Assembly (NCBI GenBank): GCA_963798435.1 | Contig: CAWCTF010000004.1 | Location: forward strand, 310,001 to 374,000 | Length of the DNA: 64,000 bases | Reading direction: 5' to 3' | Origin: JALHST01 sp963798435 | GTDB taxonomy: Bacteria > Bacteroidota > Bacteroidia > Flavobacteriales > Flavobacteriaceae | Shown: in pieces, positions 28,412-36,511 of the stretch | Position numbering within the stretch: position 1 is the first letter of the stretch | How the letters are laid out: each line of letters starts with the position of its first letter | Made by a program: the position numbers and the translations under genes | Notes under the pieces: model-generated | What the model was told of the DNA's origin: nothing | The model's database searches: none | The model's input: only the letters and a program-made list of their open reading frames with translations

Positions 28412-29368
28412 ATGCGTACATTTATATTGATCATTGTGATGGCCTTAAGTTTGGCTTCCGTGCGGGGCCAAGAACTTAATTCACCACAACTTACCCAATA
28501 TTTGGCCGATAATCCCTTCGTGCTATCGCCCACCTATGCCGGGATTGGCGATCATATAAAAATAAGGCTAAACGGCCTAGCACAATGGGTTGGAATCAAA
28601 GAGGCCCCTCGGACACAATCTTTGGCGGCCGACATGCGCCTCGGGGAAAAATCAGGTGTCGGCATATTTCTTTACAATGACAGCAACGGTTATACCAAGC
28701 AACAAGGTGCTCGGCTTTCATTTGCCCACCATTTGACCCTTGATCGTTACGAGGACGAATTTCTATCGTTTGGTATTTCGTATAATTTCAATCAATTTCG
28801 AATAGATGTCGATAAATTCAATACGATCGACTTTCCTGATGGGGGGGTAGTCAATAATCGCCAAACCTCGAATCATAATTTCGATGTTGGTGTTTTGTAC
28901 CGGTATGATAAGTTCTATTTCAGTTTGAACGCGTCGAACCTAATCCCTAAAGACCCACAAAATCTGACATTCAATATCGACGAACCCAATGAATTACGAA
29001 ATTATTACGCTTATACAGGGTATCGCTACACAAAGAACAAAAATAGCAGTATGGAAATTGAGCCTTCGCTGTTATTTAAAATCTTTGAGAGCGATGGTAG
29101 GTCTGAAACAGATTTGAGTCTAAAATTCCGATTTTACGAATTTGAGGATTATTACTATGTTGGCATGAACTATCGCTTCTTAAACGATCAAATCGGCCGA
29201 CCTCTTTTTATCGCGCCTTTGGCGGGATTGAAGAAAAGTAATTTCTATTTTGGTTACTCATACCAAATAATCCTCAATGAGATTTTAGGCTATAGTACAG
29301 GGACACATGTAGTCACCATCGGGGTTGATCTTTTCCAGGGAATTAGTAACTGTCGTTGTATGTATTAA
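28412..29368 (+). CDS. sprF: PorP/SprF-family T9SS partner of the giant adhesin
   Basis: A 318-residue outer-membrane protein. A signal peptide (about 1-19, ending SVRGQ) is followed by the family's N-terminal pattern LTQYLADNPFVLSPTYAG and then alternating strands of an outer-membrane barrel that run to the C-terminus. Known SprF is required for secretion of the SprB adhesin, and PorP/SprF proteins in general serve type-B C-terminal-domain cargo and the motility apparatus. The gene begins 18 bp after the giant adhesin stop and is presumably co-transcribed with it. Unlike the PorP/SprF protein at 8359-10512 it has the plain single-domain length. There is no obvious terminator after it. The sprF symbol rests on the pairing with a SprB-like gene. 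Confidence 0.88.
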   Translation: MRTFILIIVMALSLASVRGQELNSPQLTQYLADNPFVLSPTYAGIGDHIKIRLNGLAQWVGIKEAPRTQSLAADMRLGEKSGVGIFLYNDSNGYTKQQGARLSFAHHLTLDRYEDEFLSFGISYNFNQFRIDVDKFNTIDFPDGGVVNNRQTSNHNFDVGVLYRYDKFYFSLNASNLIPKDPQNLTFNIDEPNELRNYYAYTGYRYTKNKNSSMEIEPSLLFKIFESDGRSETDLSLKFRFYEFEDYYYVGMNYRFLNDQIGRPLFIAPLAGLKKSNFYFGYSYQIILNEILGYSTGTHVVTIGVDLFQGISNCRCMY

Positions 29369-29468
29369 ATTCGAAAAGTTAAAATAAGAAGGTTCATGAT
29401 ATTGTTTATAAAATATTAGAACCAAATGCGTCACGCTTATAAAGTTGTTAATTCTCGGAAGATTGAAG

Positions 29469-29476
29469 TAGATTTG
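29469..29476 (+). promoter_or_regulatory. Candidate promoter -7 element for folB
   Basis: TAGATTTG matches TAnnTTTG, with a TTG at 29445-29447 about 21 bp upstream as a possible -33 element. It would start transcription only about 10-15 nt before the folB start, which supports a short-leader transcript separate from the adhesin operon. Confidence 0.5.
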
Positions 29477-29493
29477 TAAAAACCTACATCGAT

Positions 29494-29862
29494 TTGGGAA
29501 AAATACAGGTCAAGAACATTCGTGTTTATGCGAATCATGGATGCTTGAAAGAAGAGACGCTTATTGGGAGCGAATATCGTGTAGATGTCTCGGTAAAAGC
29601 AGATTTGAAGAAAGCGTCACTTTCTGATAACCTTTCGCATACCGTAGACTATGTGCGCATCAATCACATCGTTAAGGAAGAAATGAAAATACCTTCCAAA
29701 TTGTTGGAGCAGGTTGCGCATCGGATACTTCTACGTGTTTTTGACGAAATACCTATAGTGTGGCGCGCCAAGGTCAGGGTTTCAAAAATCAATCCACCCA
29801 TTGGAGGGGATGTTGAAATGGTTTCAATAAACCTTGCATATGATCGGCCAGAAAATGTGTAA
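29494..29862 (+). CDS. folB: Dihydroneopterin aldolase
   Basis: Converts 7,8-dihydroneopterin to 6-hydroxymethyl-7,8-dihydropterin and glycolaldehyde in folate synthesis, in the cytoplasm. The 122-residue length is standard. Family features are visible: an N-terminal strand followed by the ANHGCLKEE active-site region (residues about 13-21, equivalent to the usual YHGVxxEE), the VDY segment, and a C-terminal SKINPPIGGDVE with the lysine/proline pattern of the family. No ATG is available at the N-terminus: the frame opens with TTG, eleven codons before the conserved strand ends, and the candidate promoter lies just upstream. It stands between the sprF gene and two tRNA genes; no other folate gene is nearby. 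Confidence 0.92.
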   Translation: MGKIQVKNIRVYANHGCLKEETLIGSEYRVDVSVKADLKKASLSDNLSHTVDYVRINHIVKEEMKIPSKLLEQVAHRILLRVFDEIPIVWRAKVRVSKINPPIGGDVEMVSINLAYDRPENV

Positions 29863-29879
29863 CGAAAAAAAGAGTGTCT

Positions 29880-29887
29880 TATTTTTG
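29880..29887 (+). promoter_or_regulatory. Candidate -7 element before the tRNA-Cys-like gene
   Basis: TATTTTTG fits TAnnTTTG and lies 14 bp before the 5' end of the tRNA-like gene, a spacing like that of the normal tRNA-Cys promoter downstream. The -33 region is not convincing. If real, the gene has its own promoter rather than being a dead copy. Confidence 0.4.
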
Positions 29888-29901
29888 TGTTAGAAAACCA
29901 T

Positions 29902-29973
29902 GGCATTGTGGTCGAATTGGATAGACGGAGCCCCGCAAGGGCTTTTATGGTGGTTCGAGTCCACCCGATGCCT
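29902..29973 (+). tRNA. tRNA-Cys-like (anticodon GCA) with C at position 33
   Basis: A full cloverleaf can be drawn. The acceptor is GGCATTG with CGATGCC (one G-U pair). The D stem is GTC/GAC with A14 and GG in the loop. The anticodon stem is GAGCC/GGCTT, the variable loop has 4 nt, and the T arm GGTGG/CCACC has the standard TTCGA loop start. The discriminator is T, as expected for tRNA-Cys. The seven-base anticodon loop is CCGCAAG, giving anticodon GCA but C instead of the nearly universal U at position 33. C32 and G38 could also pair and shrink the loop to five bases. Compared with the normal tRNA-Cys 115 bp downstream, the D stem shows a compensated change (GCC/GGC to GTC/GAC), which argues for a maintained, folded RNA rather than decay. 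Confidence 0.7.
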
Positions 29974-30068
29974 CTATTTTTTTGCTCTCCTAAAGATTCT
30001 GTAGTATAGAATACATTGTTTGCTATTCTAAAAATGGATTTATTGCAAACTTAAAAAATTAATTTTTG

Positions 30069-30076
30069 TAGATTTG
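30069..30076 (+). promoter_or_regulatory. Candidate promoter -7 element for tRNA-Cys
   Basis: TAGATTTG matches TAnnTTTG, 12 bp before the tRNA 5' end. A TTG at 30043-30045 is a possible, slightly distant -33 element. Confidence 0.5.
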
Positions 30077-30088
30077 CAAACCTTAATC

Positions 30089-30159
30089 GGCATCGTGGCC
30101 GAGTGGCTAGGCGCAGCTCTGCAAAAGCTTGTACAGCGGTTCGAATCCGCTCGATGCCT
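30089..30159 (+). tRNA. tRNA-Cys (GCA)
   Basis: The cloverleaf has a perfect seven-pair acceptor (GGCATCG with CGATGCC), D arm GCC/GGC with the GG loop, anticodon loop CTGCAAA (U33, anticodon GCA), T arm AGCGG/CCGCT with the standard TTCGA loop start, and discriminator T, the identity base of tRNA-Cys. The outermost anticodon-stem pair (27-43) is a C/T mismatch. CCA is not encoded. A strong terminator follows immediately. Confidence 0.92.
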
Positions 30160-30160
30160 C

Positions 30161-30193
30161 AAAAATCCCCTTCCCATTCCGGAGGGGGTTTTT
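30161..30193 (+). terminator. Rho-independent terminator after tRNA-Cys
   Basis: A long hairpin: A-run plus TCCCCTTCC pairs with GGAGGGGG plus T-run around a six-base loop, ending in five T residues. It directly follows the tRNA. Confidence 0.85.
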
Positions 30194-30239
30194 ATTTGAT
30201 AAAAGCAACTTACAACAGTTTTCTCAAAAGGATGGAGTT

Positions 30240-30923
30240 TTATCGAATCTGTTCTATTTTTTCAATGCCCTTTTCAATGTTGAATTGGTCCTTTGGTAAA
30301 AATCCCTTAATAATCAGTACCACCCCACATAGTATTAATATTATTCCCAGTATTTTTTTAATTAGATAGATACGTTCTTCGGTCAGCTTACTTTTTAGCT
30401 GTTTTGCCAAAAGTATTTTAAAAATATCGGTTGTAAAATAGGCAATGATCACTGTAGAAAAGAACAACATCATTCGATTGGGTTCGTTCCCCAAACTAGG
30501 ACCCACAACAATGATTACTCCTAACCAAAACACGAGAACGCCAATGTTGATAAAATTTAGTAAAAACCCTTTGGCTAGGAGGCTCCAGTAATCACTCCGA
30601 CTAATTTTTACATCGATAGTGTCTTTGCCCGCTACCTTGTTCGCCGATCTTTTTATAAAGATTATCAATCCATATACCAATAGTATAGCGCCACCGAAAA
30701 CATAAAGTCCTGGCTGGTTGCTCAAGTTCTCCAATAACTGAAAACTACTGAAATATGCGACACTAATGAATAAAATATCAGCCACTATCACACCTAGATC
30801 AAACACAACTGCAGCGCGGAATCCTTTTATGGCACTGGTTTCTAGGAGAACAAAAAAGACAGGGCCAATCATGAAGCTCAATAAAAAGCCTAAGGGAATT
30901 GCCGCCTGTATGTCATCCATCAT
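30240..30923 (-). CDS. LysE/RhtB-family exporter
   Basis: A 227-residue inner-membrane protein with about six hydrophobic segments. The N-terminal signature LGFLLSFMIGPVFFVLLETSAIKGFRAA (residues about 11-38) is typical of LysE/RhtB translocators, which export amino acids or related small molecules by proton exchange. A central loop with Lys/Arg/Asp separates helices 3 and 4, as in the family. The substrate cannot be told from sequence. Transcribed leftward toward the tRNA terminator. Upstream lies a 125-bp gap to the next gene on the same strand. The start is the first ATG of two consecutive ones (MMDD); either could be used. Confidence 0.85.
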   Translation of the reverse strand: MMDDIQAAIPLGFLLSFMIGPVFFVLLETSAIKGFRAAVVFDLGVIVADILFISVAYFSSFQLLENLSNQPGLYVFGGAILLVYGLIIFIKRSANKVAGKDTIDVKISRSDYWSLLAKGFLLNFINIGVLVFWLGVIIVVGPSLGNEPNRMMLFFSTVIIAYFTTDIFKILLAKQLKSKLTEERIYLIKKILGIILILCGVVLIIKGFLPKDQFNIEKGIEKIEQIR

Positions 30924-31048
30924 TTAATTTGAAGCTATTTTATGTTATTCATTCTATAACAAGGAGATTCTGATCTATTTAGGAAGTTTCCCTGTACTGG
31001 TGAATCCCGCCATTTGAAAACCCAAGGCTTGCGCTTGGCACCTCAACA

Positions 31049-31732
31049 TTACATGCGGGTAATCTTACCGCCAAAGACCGTTTTTTCCTCCATTTTGGCG
31101 GGATTGCCATACACTAAAACCTCCCCACCCGCTTTTACGGTCGCCTTCACATAGTCCACTGCATGTATTTCGGCTCTAGAACCCGCATTGACGTTTACGG
31201 TACAAAATTTTGTCTTGAAATCCTTACCTTCATAGATACCCCCTGTGTTAATAGCAACATCCTGCACATTCGATATCCCTAAAGTCTTAATAATTCCTCC
31301 CGTAACTGACTTTATAAGCATTTGCTCAACTTCGGCCTTGACATCGATTTCCCCACCCTCTTGTGCCTTCAATTCTAAAATATCTTGCTTGAAGATACCC
31401 TCTGAAGTAATTCGAGCATCTTCATTAACATCGATTATCAGTATGTTTTCAGTATAATACAAGTCTACAAAGGTTCTATAGCCACTGAAAATCTTACCAA
31501 CTTCCATGCGCAATTTTAACACCCCTTCATTGTTGACAATCGCGACTTTGGCCGTATTGGCACCAGTAATGATCGCCTTGTTCTCATTTGATTTAATAAG
31601 ATTCACAGAAAGTCCATCGAATGCTTTTACTTCGGTGAATCTATCCAAGGATTTACTTATTTTTTCATCTTGTGCCGTTGCGGTTTTTAGTCCCAACAGC
31701 AACACAATAAGAAATAGAATTTTTTGTATCAT
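31049..31732 (-). CDS. Secreted GIN-domain (DUF2807) protein
   Basis: A 227-residue exported protein. Residues 1-20 form a signal peptide ending TATAQ. The remainder is a repetitive right-handed beta-helix-like sequence of the head-GIN/DUF2807 type: FTEVKAFDGLSVNLIKSNENKAIITG opens the domain and short hydrophobic strands with Gly/Asp/Asn turns follow (VNEDARITSEGIF, AQEGGEIDVKAE, VNAGSRAEIHAVDYVKATVKAGGEV). Such proteins are abundant in Bacteroidota and their role is unknown; an envelope-associated function is likely. It sits 57 bp after rnr on the same strand and could be co-transcribed with it, although no functional link is apparent. Confidence 0.85.
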   Translation of the reverse strand: MIQKILFLIVLLLGLKTATAQDEKISKSLDRFTEVKAFDGLSVNLIKSNENKAIITGANTAKVAIVNNEGVLKLRMEVGKIFSGYRTFVDLYYTENILIIDVNEDARITSEGIFKQDILELKAQEGGEIDVKAEVEQMLIKSVTGGIIKTLGISNVQDVAINTGGIYEGKDFKTKFCTVNVNAGSRAEIHAVDYVKATVKAGGEVLVYGNPAKMEEKTVFGGKITRM

Positions 31733-31789
31733 ATCAGTTTTTAGCAGGATAACCCCTTAACCAAACAAATTTCATTCCAAAAAATGCTT

Positions 31790-33982
31790 TTATTCATTCT
31801 TACCTATCAGGGCAAAATCAAGATGTCTTTTAACTAGATCTGTGTTTTTTACCATCACAACTACTTCATCACCTAATTGATATGTTTTTTTGGTGCGCTC
31901 ACCAACTATTGCATACTCCTTTTCATCAAAGATATAATAATCCCCTTTTATATCCCGAATACGTACCATTCCTTCACATTTGTTCTCAATGATTTCAACA
32001 TAGATACCCCATTCTGTTACTCCGCTTATAACACCAACGAATTCCCTATCCTGATGATCTTGCATAAACTTAATCTGCATGTATTTGACTGAATCCCGTT
32101 CGGCACTGGCAGCCAAATTCTCCATTTCGGAAGAATGCTTGCATTTTTCCTCATAGATTTCGGCCTTAGGAGAACTTCCCCCTTCAAGGTAGTGTTGCAA
32201 AAGCCTATGTACCATAACATCAGGATATCTTCTAATAGGTGATGTGAAATGGGTATAATAATCGAACGCCAATCCATAATGGCCAATATTCTCGGTGGTA
32301 TAAATTGCCTTACTCATACTCCGAATGGCCAAGGTGTCTACCAAATTCTGTTCTTTTTTACCTTTTACGTCCTCTAAAAGTTTATTTAAGGAGGCACTTA
32401 TCGATTTTTTGTCCTTGAAGTCAATCTTATGACCAAAACGTTTTATGAGCGCATTGAGTGCTATTAGTTTGTCCTCATCAGGATTATCATGCACGCGATA
32501 CACAAACGTCTTTACGGGTTTTTGTTTTCCTATATATTCGGCCACTTTGCGATTGGCAAGCAACATGAATTCCTCAATCAATTTATTAGCTTCCTTGGCT
32601 TCCTTAAAATATACGCTCTCTGGTTCGTTCTTTTCATTTAAATTAAAGCGTACTTCAATCTTATCAAATGAAATAGCACCTTGGGCCATTCGCTTCGCCC
32701 GCATAATTTTGGCCAGTTTGTCCATCGTCAAGATCGCCGCAACAATTTCATTCGTTACCGAATAGGCTGCACCACGTATGGAAGTTTCTTCCTTAATGGT
32801 CCCCTGGCCACTTTCTATAATATGTTGTGCTTCTTCGTAAGCAAAGCGTTCATTTGAATTAATGACCGTTCTTCCGAACCATTGATTTTTTACAACGGCA
32901 TTCACATCCAATTCAAAAATGGCCGAAAATGTATATTTTTCCTCATTAGGCCTCAATGAACAAGCATTGTTCGATAAAACTTCCGGTAACATAGGTACGA
33001 CACGATCTACTAAATATACTGAAGTAGCACGTTCATAGGCTTCGTCATCTAAAATCGTATCGGTTTGCAAGTAGTGCGAAACATCGGCAATATGAATTCC
33101 TATTTCAAAATTGCCATTTTCCAAAATTTTAAAAGAAAGGGCATCGTCAAAATCCTTGGCATCCTTTGGATCGATGGTAAAGGTCAGCACCTGGCGCATA
33201 TCCCTTCTTTTGGATATCTCGTCTTGTTTAATTTGGGTATCGAGCTTGTCGGCAAAGTGTTCTACTTCAACCGGAAAAGTATAAGGAAGGCCATATTCGG
33301 CAAGAATGGAGTGAATCTCAGTATCATGCTCCCCCGGCTTGCCAAGAACCTCGGTTATTCTACCGAACGGGGAATCGGCATTTTCAGGCCATTCGGTTAA
33401 TTCAACAATGACCTTATCCCCATTTTGTGCCTTGCCAATTTTATCCTTGGAAACAAAAATATCGGTATACATCCTGAAATCGGTAGGACGTATGAACGCG
33501 AAATTAGGCTGCATATCAACGATTCCTACAAACGTATTCTTATTTCGTTCTAGGACCTTGGTAATCTCGCCTTCCAATTTCTTTCCGTTCCTTTTAGGAA
33601 AAACATAGACTTCGACCGTATCTCGGTGAAACGCTTTGTTCAATTTGTTAAAAGGCACGAATACATCTTCTTCCATGCCATCTATAACGATGTAGGCGTT
33701 TCCCCTTCCTGTAATATCAACGGTTCCTGTATGATATGTTTTAGTTGAAGCCACCGCCTTATAATCACCCCTACTTTCTTCTATTATGCGTTTTTTCTCC
33801 TTTAACTCAACCAATCTTTTAATCAATAAATTTCTATCCTGAGCATCTTCTACGCCTATCTCTGCAGCAATTTGTTTATAATTAAAACTTTTTTGTGGCT
33901 CCTTTTCCAAAACGGTGAAAATTCCTTTGGTAATTTCGTTTTTCCGATGGTTATTGGCCTTCTTTTTTTTCTTCGACATCAA
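31790..33982 (-). CDS. rnr: Ribonuclease R
   Basis: A 730-residue processive 3'-5' exoribonuclease of the RNB family that degrades structured RNA in the cytoplasm. Domains in order: a basic N-terminus (KKKKKANNHRKNE) with a winged-helix-like segment, two cold-shock/OB domains (about residues 80-240), the RNB catalytic domain opening at about residue 272 with the metal-binding DPKDAKDFDDAL motif, and a C-terminal S1 domain (about 640-720: FVGVISGVTEWGIYVEI). The HFTSPIRRYPD motif near residue 580 is a second hallmark. The length is normal. Start chosen at the first ATG; the second codon is also ATG. The gene is divergent from rpiB across a 606-bp AT-rich region. Confidence 0.96.
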   Translation of the reverse strand: MMSKKKKKANNHRKNEITKGIFTVLEKEPQKSFNYKQIAAEIGVEDAQDRNLLIKRLVELKEKKRIIEESRGDYKAVASTKTYHTGTVDITGRGNAYIVIDGMEEDVFVPFNKLNKAFHRDTVEVYVFPKRNGKKLEGEITKVLERNKNTFVGIVDMQPNFAFIRPTDFRMYTDIFVSKDKIGKAQNGDKVIVELTEWPENADSPFGRITEVLGKPGEHDTEIHSILAEYGLPYTFPVEVEHFADKLDTQIKQDEISKRRDMRQVLTFTIDPKDAKDFDDALSFKILENGNFEIGIHIADVSHYLQTDTILDDEAYERATSVYLVDRVVPMLPEVLSNNACSLRPNEEKYTFSAIFELDVNAVVKNQWFGRTVINSNERFAYEEAQHIIESGQGTIKEETSIRGAAYSVTNEIVAAILTMDKLAKIMRAKRMAQGAISFDKIEVRFNLNEKNEPESVYFKEAKEANKLIEEFMLLANRKVAEYIGKQKPVKTFVYRVHDNPDEDKLIALNALIKRFGHKIDFKDKKSISASLNKLLEDVKGKKEQNLVDTLAIRSMSKAIYTTENIGHYGLAFDYYTHFTSPIRRYPDVMVHRLLQHYLEGGSSPKAEIYEEKCKHSSEMENLAASAERDSVKYMQIKFMQDHQDREFVGVISGVTEWGIYVEIIENKCEGMVRIRDIKGDYYIFDEKEYAIVGERTKKTYQLGDEVVVMVKNTDLVKRHLDFALIGKNE

Positions 33983-34289
33983 TTTTTATAATTTGGGTGG
34001 AAAATTACGAATTATAATCGATAGCCCTGTTTAATGCGCTGGATAACATCCTATTCATGAAAAGTAACTTATGAACATATATACCATATTCATTTTTTCT
34101 TCTATAAATTTTAAATTAAAATGATGCCTATGATTGTTTGTTAATACTATCTATAAATAAAAAGGGAAATACTTGCTTTGAAACGATTAAAGTTTTTGTT
34201 GACAATTTTTAAAGGCCATATTATTTTATAATTCAACAACTTACTGTATTTATGAGAAAGCGTTGATAACTACTATGAACAATGATTAA

Positions 34290-34316
34290 ACAATAACTTA
34301 TTGTAAAATTATTGTT
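34290..34316. repeat. Palindromic operator-like cluster
   Basis: ACAATAA-C-TTATTGT (34290-34304) is a perfect 7-bp inverted repeat with a one-base centre. A third half-site, TTATTGTT, follows at 34309-34316. The arrangement looks like a binding site for a dimeric regulator, but AT-rich DNA produces such palindromes by chance and no regulator is known. Confidence 0.45.
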
Positions 34317-34530
34317 AACTTCCATACACATCGGTTTCATATCTTTTGGTTATTTACTAAGAAGTATTTTCTATTTTTTTTAGAATGTTTTGTAAGGCAA
34401 CATTATTTTCGAAACACAAAATTTATTAATTATTTTTTGTAGAGGATTTGTGAACAATGTTTCCCCATTCGACGTCCGTTCATAAACAAAATTTAAACTT
34501 TGTCAAAATACATAAACTGAAAGCGCTTCT

Positions 34531-34563
34531 TTTTGCTGTGTAAGCATATCTATCGTACATTTG
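34531..34563 (+). promoter_or_regulatory. Promoter of rpiB
   Basis: A -33 TTTTG ending at 34535 and a -7 TACATTTG at 34556-34563 are separated by 20 bp, the best match to the Bacteroidetes consensus in the window. The -7 box ends 25 bp before the rpiB start. Confidence 0.65.
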
Positions 34564-34588
34564 TAGTACTCATAAGTATTGTTGACGA

Positions 34589-35020
34589 ATGAAAATAGCA
34601 ATAGGTAACGATCATGCCGGCACAGAATATAAACTTGCCATTATTGGGTTATTAAAATCATTGAAGATCGAGGTAAGTAACTATGGAACAGATGGTACCG
34701 ATAGTGTTGACTATCCCGATTTTGTACACCCAGTGGCTAACGAAGTCGAAGATGGTCGTGCTACCTATGGTATTGTAATTTGTGGAAGTGGCAATGGCGC
34801 GACAATGACGGCAAACAAACATCAAAAAGTACGTTGTGCACTTTGTTGGAATAAGGAAATTGTGCAATTGGCAAGAGAACATAATGACGCTAATATTTTG
34901 AGTTTACCGGCCCGATTCATTTCGTTGCCACAGGCCTTGGAAATGGTACGGGTTTTCTTGACCACCGAGTTTGCCGGGGGACGCCATGAAAGACGCATTG
35001 AAAAAATACCCTGTTTATAA
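34589..35020 (+). CDS. rpiB: Ribose-5-phosphate isomerase B
   Basis: Interconverts ribose 5-phosphate and ribulose 5-phosphate in the pentose phosphate pathway (cytoplasm). The 143-residue length fits the RpiB/LacAB family. Signatures: the N-terminal IGNDHAGTEYK with the catalytic-region Asp-His, and VICGSGNGATMTANKHQKVRCALCW with the active-site Cys of RpiB-type enzymes (about residues 66-90). The C-terminal GGRHERRIEKI is also conserved. The ATG is preceded by a good promoter at 34531-34563. The next gene starts 105 bp downstream; a shared transcript is possible but not evident. Confidence 0.94.
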   Translation: MKIAIGNDHAGTEYKLAIIGLLKSLKIEVSNYGTDGTDSVDYPDFVHPVANEVEDGRATYGIVICGSGNGATMTANKHQKVRCALCWNKEIVQLAREHNDANILSLPARFISLPQALEMVRVFLTTEFAGGRHERRIEKIPCL

Positions 35021-35125
35021 AAAATAAAAGTTACCTACAATAGTATTTTATGGATGATCAGAAAGTATTCCATCGTCTTGACATGAAATCTTACTACTAT
35101 TAAAAACTAACTTTTAGCCGCGTTT

Positions 35126-36040
35126 ATGGCCCATTCACATCATAACCACTCCCATTCACATCCTGATTTAAAAGGAAGAAATTTAATAATTTCTATTTTT
35201 CTCAACATTCTAATAACCATTGCCCAGGTTATTGGAGGTCTCCTGTCGGGCAGCCTCTCTTTGCTCTCGGACGCGCTCCATAATTTTAGCGACGTACTCT
35301 CACTTGTTGTGAGTTATATTGCGAATCTTTTATCAAAGAAACAAGCTTCTACCAATAAGACCTTTGGTTATAAGCGTGCGGAGATAATTGCGGCCTTCGT
35401 TAATGCCGCAGCGTTGATTATTGTAGCTTTATTATTAATTAAGGAGGCCATCGAGCGGTTTATGGATCCTAAAATAGTGGCCTCTGAGTTGGTTATTTGG
35501 TTATCATTATTAGGCATCGTAGCCAACGGTGCTAGTGTCTTAATATTAAAAAAAGATGCCGCGAGCAATATGAATATGAAATCGGCCTATCTGCATTTAT
35601 TGACCGATATGATGGCATCAGTTGCGGTTTTAATCGGAGGTATCTTAATGAAATTTTATCAGGTCTATTGGATTGACCCATTATTGACCTTAGGGATTGC
35701 CACCTACTTGATTTTTATGGGCTATGATTTATTAAAGGACTCCACGCGAGTTTTAATGCTCTTTACGCCGAATACGATACAGGTACAACAAATTGTACTT
35801 GCAATCGGCAAGATTGAACCCATTAAAAATGTCCACCATGTTCATATTTGGCAATTGAACGAAGACGAGGTACATCTTGAGGCCCATATCGATTTTAATG
35901 AGGATATCAAATTATCGGAATTTGATGGGATCTTGGACAAGATAGAAGAAGTAGTTTATCATAATTACGGCATTAACCATGTAAATATTCAGCCTGAATT
36001 TGGAAAATGCGATAGCAAACACATTATTGTTCAAGACTGA
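35126..36040 (+). CDS. Cation diffusion facilitator family transporter (CzcD/ZitB-like)
   Basis: A 304-residue inner-membrane metal/proton antiporter, most likely exporting Zn2+ or a similar divalent metal. The extreme N-terminus is His-rich (MAHSHHNHSHSH), a metal-binding tail. Six membrane segments follow. The metal-site motifs are present: DALHNFSD in helix 2 (about residues 49-56) and HLLTDMMAS in helix 5 (about 155-163). The cytoplasmic C-terminal domain (about 210-304) holds the HVHIWQL segment and several His/Asp/Glu residues, as in the CDF fold. The next gene overlaps its stop by one base (TGATG), indicating an operon, although the two functions are not obviously linked. Confidence 0.94.
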   Translation: MAHSHHNHSHSHPDLKGRNLIISIFLNILITIAQVIGGLLSGSLSLLSDALHNFSDVLSLVVSYIANLLSKKQASTNKTFGYKRAEIIAAFVNAAALIIVALLLIKEAIERFMDPKIVASELVIWLSLLGIVANGASVLILKKDAASNMNMKSAYLHLLTDMMASVAVLIGGILMKFYQVYWIDPLLTLGIATYLIFMGYDLLKDSTRVLMLFTPNTIQVQQIVLAIGKIEPIKNVHHVHIWQLNEDEVHLEAHIDFNEDIKLSEFDGILDKIEEVVYHNYGINHVNIQPEFGKCDSKHIIVQD

Positions 36041-36486
36041 TGTTAAACATAGAAGTTAAAAAATTTCAGGAACTGAGTGTCGATGAATTGTACGAAATCC
36101 TGCAATTGCGAAGTGCGGTTTTCGTTGTTGAGCAGAATTGTGTTTACCAGGATTTAGATGATAAGGACCAGCGAGCCCTTCATGTTCTTGGAAAAAAACA
36201 AGATCAGCTGGTAGCCTACACGCGTATCTTTAAACCTGGGGATTATTTTAAAAAGGCGAGTATTGGCAGGGTAATCGTGAAGCTCGACCATCGGAAGTTT
36301 GGATACGGTCAAAAAATTATGGAAGCATCTATCACGGCCATTATTGAAAAATTCAAGGCGCAGGAAATACATCTATCCGCCCAGATTTATTTAAAGAAAT
36401 TTTATAGTTCTTTGGGATTTTTACCCGTGGGAGCCCCCTACTATGAAGATGGCATTCAACATATAGCGATGGTGAAAAGTGACTAA
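36040..36486 (+). CDS. GNAT-family acetyltransferase, ElaA-like
   Basis: A 148-residue cytoplasmic protein resembling ElaA of the GNAT N-acetyltransferase superfamily. Residues about 10-35 contain the ElaA-type block LSVDELYEILQLRSAVFVVEQ followed by CVYQDLDDKD. The acetyl-CoA-binding motif region is IGRVIVKLDHRKFGYGQKIME (about 73-93; R-x-x-x-G-x-G type). The tail has the YLKKFYSSLGF-PVG pattern typical of the family. The acetyl acceptor is unknown. Its ATG overlaps the TGA of the cation transporter gene by one base, so translation is probably coupled. It converges on the gene at 36512 with a 25-bp gap. Confidence 0.88.
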   Translation: MLNIEVKKFQELSVDELYEILQLRSAVFVVEQNCVYQDLDDKDQRALHVLGKKQDQLVAYTRIFKPGDYFKKASIGRVIVKLDHRKFGYGQKIMEASITAIIEKFKAQEIHLSAQIYLKKFYSSLGFLPVGAPYYEDGIQHIAMVKSD

Positions 36487-36511
36487 AATCAATGGTTTAT
36501 CGTTATCACGA

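Larger units (their letters stand above)
33983..34588. other. AT-rich divergent intergenic region between rnr and rpiB
   Basis: 606 bp with no credible ORF. It contains the rpiB promoter, a short palindrome cluster and presumably the rnr promoter, for which no clear TAnnTTTG box was found on the minus strand. I looked for DnaA-box clusters (TTATCCACA-like) because of the AT-richness and saw none. Confidence 0.6.

Noticed and set aside
33983..34588. Replication origin in the AT-rich rnr-rpiB gap
   Set aside because: No cluster of DnaA boxes and no dnaA/dnaN/gidA-type neighbours. AT-rich divergent promoters explain the composition.
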